Shown here one piece after another: positions 14,285 to 16,237 of a stretch of 16,237 nt of DNA (positions are counted from its first letter, which is position 1; each line of letters begins with the position of its first letter). A program made the position numbers and the translations under genes. The notes beneath the pieces are model-generated. The model saw only the letters and a list, made by a program, of their open reading frames with translations. It was not told the origin of the DNA and did no database searches. The DNA is from NIOZ-UU13 sp048635425 (GTDB lineage: Bacteria; Planctomycetota; Phycisphaerae; Sedimentisphaerales; Anaerobacaceae): contig JAIVYN010000061.1 in the NCBI GenBank assembly GCA_048635425.1, forward strand, positions 1-16,237, given 5' to 3'.

Positions 14285-15967
14285 ATGTTACCCAAGAGTA
14301 TTGGCATCAGGTTCTTAGTTGTAGTTGGCGGCATTGTGACGTTTTTCTTCGGTTTTGTTCTCTATTGCACCTGGTCCCAAAATCGTTCCCAGATGCATGA
14401 GTTGTTAGCCAAACAGTCTGAACTTGCATTACAGTTTGACCTTGGCATTCGTGAGTATATTGCTGAGTCTATCCGGCCATTTGCTGAACAACATGTTGGT
14501 CGAGAGGAATTCATTCCTGAGACGATGTCCACATCTTTCGTTGCTCGCAGTATTTTCGAGAAAGTCCACAAGAAGTTTCCCGATTATATTGTCAAGTTTT
14601 CATCGGATAATCCGAGGAATCCGCGCAACCAAGCCGGGCCCAAAGAACTCGAAATGATCCAATATTTCAATGATAATCCTGAAGCCAAAGTTTGGTCCGG
14701 GCAAATTCATTTGGACGGCAAGCCACATCTGGTACAGTTCAGTTCAAGACGGATGGAAGAAAGTTGTCTTCGTTGCCATGGCGACCCCCGGGACGCGCCC
14801 CAGGCCCTATTGGAACGATACGGCGATAAAGCCGGGTTTCATCGCCCTCTGGGTGATGTTGTTGCATTGGATACTGTTGCAATTCCGGTTGACAAATACA
14901 GATCTGCTGCTCTTGTGCACACGGCAAGAAGCTCTGTCTTCTTGTTAGTAGCGCTGGGTTTATTGCTGGTGTCCGTGTACTATGCATTTCAGTTATTAGT
15001 AACACGTAGGCTTGTGAGAATTTCCAGACATTTCTCAAATGCCATCAGTAATGCCGGCAAATCAACAATTGCAACGATCAACTATCACGTCGACGATGAG
15101 ATTGGTGACTTGGTTCGCGCCTTTAATGAGATGGCAAGAGATTTAGAAAGAACAACCACATCTGTGGACAATCTTCACAAAGAAATCGCTGAGCGCAAGC
15201 GGGCGGAAAAGTGTCAGGCACAACTTGTAAAGAAAGTTGATAACATTAACAAGGAGCTGAAGGAATTTGCATCTATAGTCTCACACGATTTGAAGGCCCC
15301 GCTGCGCGGGATTAAGACCTTAGCCAGCTGGATATTATCCGACAGTGCGGACAAGCTCGATGACCAGGCCAATGAGCAAATGAATTTGCTTCTTGAGCGC
15401 GTCGAGCGAATGTATAACCTGATTGAAGGTGCCCTTCAATATTCGAGAGCCGGCCGGGCAGAGGGAAACCGGGTGCAAGTCAATCTCAATAACTTTATCC
15501 CGGAAATTATCAACATGGTCGTCCCGCCGGAAAACATTACAGTTACAATCGAAAACGAACTGCCTGTAATTGAGTGTGAAGAAACTCACATTATGCAGGT
15601 ATTCCAGAATCTGCTCAGCAACGCCATAAAGTATATGGACAAACCACAGGGCTGGATAAAAATCGGCTGCGTCGAACATGACGGTTTCTGGAAATTCAGT
15701 GTCGCCGATAATGGACCTGGTATCGAAGAAAAACACTTCGAAAGAATCTTCAAAATATTCCAGGCCTTGCCGACCTCCCCCGACTTCGAAGGCACCGGTG
15801 TCGGACTTACCGTGGCAAAGAAAATTATCGAGTTATATGACGGAAAAATCTGGGTCGAATCAAATCCCGGCGAAGGAAGCACATTCTTCTTTACCCTGCC
15901 GAAATCAGATGCCCCCCAGGAAGTTTCTATAGGGGTCACTTCGGAAAATATAAAATACTCAAACTGA
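14285..15967 (+). CDS. Membrane haem-sensor histidine kinase: DUF3365 - HAMP - HisKA - HATPase_c
   Basis: This 560-residue protein has a membrane span at about 9-29, a periplasmic domain (30-210) and a second span at about 214-238. The periplasmic part matches the DUF3365/Tll0287-like pattern: ARSIFEKVHKKFPDYIVKFS, then RNPRNQAGPKELEMIQYF, and CLRCHGDP with a C161-C164-H165 c-type haem motif, then GDVVALDTVAIPVD. A HAMP-like region (about 239-295) and a coiled coil lead to the H-box SIVSHDLKAPLRG with H334, N446, DNGPGI from D475 and GTGVGLT (503-509). It likely senses redox state or a gas through covalent haem outside the membrane. That would require cytochrome c maturation genes elsewhere. 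AGGA lies eight bases before the ATG. The core nearly duplicates that of kinase 1. Confidence 0.93.
   Translation: MLPKSIGIRFLVVVGGIVTFFFGFVLYCTWSQNRSQMHELLAKQSELALQFDLGIREYIAESIRPFAEQHVGREEFIPETMSTSFVARSIFEKVHKKFPDYIVKFSSDNPRNPRNQAGPKELEMIQYFNDNPEAKVWSGQIHLDGKPHLVQFSSRRMEESCLRCHGDPRDAPQALLERYGDKAGFHRPLGDVVALDTVAIPVDKYRSAALVHTARSSVFLLVALGLLLVSVYYAFQLLVTRRLVRISRHFSNAISNAGKSTIATINYHVDDEIGDLVRAFNEMARDLERTTTSVDNLHKEIAERKRAEKCQAQLVKKVDNINKELKEFASIVSHDLKAPLRGIKTLASWILSDSADKLDDQANEQMNLLLERVERMYNLIEGALQYSRAGRAEGNRVQVNLNNFIPEIINMVVPPENITVTIENELPVIECEETHIMQVFQNLLSNAIKYMDKPQGWIKIGCVEHDGFWKFSVADNGPGIEEKHFERIFKIFQALPTSPDFEGTGVGLTVAKKIIELYDGKIWVESNPGEGSTFFFTLPKSDAPQEVSIGVTSENIKYSN
15227..15904 (+). repeat. 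Kinase-core duplication, copy B (matches 9151-9828)
   Basis: This is the second copy of the HisKA-HATPase_c core, in kinase 3, with the same exact 52-bp and 65-bp DNA matches to kinase 1. Differences cluster near the H-box flanks and in the segment around 15455-15475, while the ATP-binding half is most conserved. The direct orientation and roughly 6-kb spacing mean recombination between copies could delete the intervening genes. Confidence 0.9.
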
Positions 15968-15978
15968 CCGATTTTTAC

Positions 15979-16082
15979 TGTCATGCTGAGCCGCAAGTCG
16001 AAGCATCCGGCCTTAGTGGTAGATATAACCGTTTCTGCGGAAGCCAGATTTTTCGCTTCACTACGTTTCGCTCAGAATGACA
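15979..16082. repeat. 104-bp element with terminal inverted repeats
   Basis: The left end TGTCATGCTGAGC (15979-15991) and right end GCTCAGAATGACA (16070-16082) are inverted repeats of 13 bases with one mismatch. The interior continues to pair partly: GAAGCATCCGGCC near 16000-16012 faces GCCAGATTTTTCGCTTC near 16043-16059. The whole could fold as one long imperfect hairpin. I recall near-identical TGTCATTCTGAG...CTCAGAATGACA elements as dispersed non-coding repeats in several bacterial phyla. It lies 11 bases past the kinase 3 stop and could also end transcription. No transposase is encoded. Confidence 0.75.
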
Positions 16083-16145
16083 AAGTGTCGTATATTTTGG
16101 GAAGCAAAATACTTAGGACTTGTAAATAAATTATCTTCCATTTTT

Positions 16146-16227
16146 GGCTGGCTGCGGCTTCGGCTGGCGGTGTCAGCAAAACTCGGACTACCAACCAGTA
16201 GGCCTGCGTTTTGCTTCCTTGCCAGCC
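16146..16227. repeat. Nested inverted repeat near the right edge
   Basis: GGCTGGC (16162-16168, with a second copy at 16146-16152) pairs with GCCAGCC (16221-16227). Inside, AGCAAAAC (16175-16182) pairs with GTTTTGCT (16208-16215), and a small CTAC/GTAG stem (16188-16191 with 16198-16201) sits in the loop. The window ends ten bases later, so the element may be incomplete. It resembles a foldable dispersed repeat; its identity is unknown. Confidence 0.5.
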
Positions 16228-16237
16228 TTGTCCTCGC

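Noticed and set aside
13690..14334. Long - strand open frame (214 codons) opposite kinase 2
   Set aside because: It lies antisense to the conserved HisKA-HATPase core, whose motifs are intact on the + strand; the antisense protein has no recognisable pattern. Similar antisense frames occur opposite kinases 1 and 3 for the same reason.
16072..16236. - strand open frame entering from the right edge
   Set aside because: Two - strand frames are open here for about 55 codons and both end inside the terminal-inverted-repeat element. The sequence is dominated by inverted repeats, so a gene end cannot be supported without the flanking sequence.

Overview
The window reads as an ordinary bacterial chromosome segment of moderate GC, with every gene but one on the + strand. 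I lean towards Planctomycetota (Phycisphaerae/Sedimentisphaerales-like). This rests on recalled family resemblance: a DksA/TraR protein with a half-lost zinc finger, a tiny lipoprotein ending in a KPSKLTDKRIP-type tail, and long multi-sensor histidine kinases. No marker gene in the window proves it.

Layout. Positions 1-2237 hold the end of a binding-protein gene, then a FecCD permease and an ATPase, forming a BtuFCD/FecBCD-type importer for cobalamin, haem or Fe(III)-siderophore. Positions 2238-3143 hold a regulatory intergenic region, a DksA/TraR-like gene and yacG. Positions 3144-3465 have no convincing gene but contain stem-loops and a promoter candidate. Positions 3466-4773 encode an unrecognised polytopic membrane protein, followed by terminator-like hairpins. 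Positions 4933-6888 encode a membrane-bound nucleotide-sugar 4,6-dehydratase (CapD/PglF/WbpM type). A 75-residue lipoprotein gene lies on the - strand (6932-7159), driven by a promoter that matches the sigma70 consensus exactly (TTGACA-N17-TATAAT) and preceded by a leader of about 110 nt with two hairpins.

Positions 7618-15967 form a signal-transduction island of five genes in one direction. Kinase 1 has an XylR_N/V4R small-molecule domain plus two PAS domains. An Rcp1/CheY-like single-domain receiver overlaps its stop codon, and a REC-PAS protein follows. Kinase 2 has four CBS domains, two PAS and one GAF. Kinase 3 is a membrane protein with a DUF3365 (Tll0287-like) domain carrying a CxxCH haem motif, plus HAMP. 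All three kinases end in the same HisKA-HATPase_c core. In kinases 1 and 3 the core is nearly identical, with exact DNA matches of 52 and 65 bp, so one core appears to have been copied behind unrelated input domains. No DNA-binding output domain is present. I infer that aromatic or lipophilic ligand, adenylate and redox/haem inputs may converge on the same stand-alone receivers.

The right edge (15968-16237) is non-coding. It carries a 104-bp element with terminal inverted repeats and a second inverted-repeat structure near the border. I saw no tRNA, rRNA, CRISPR array or transposase gene.
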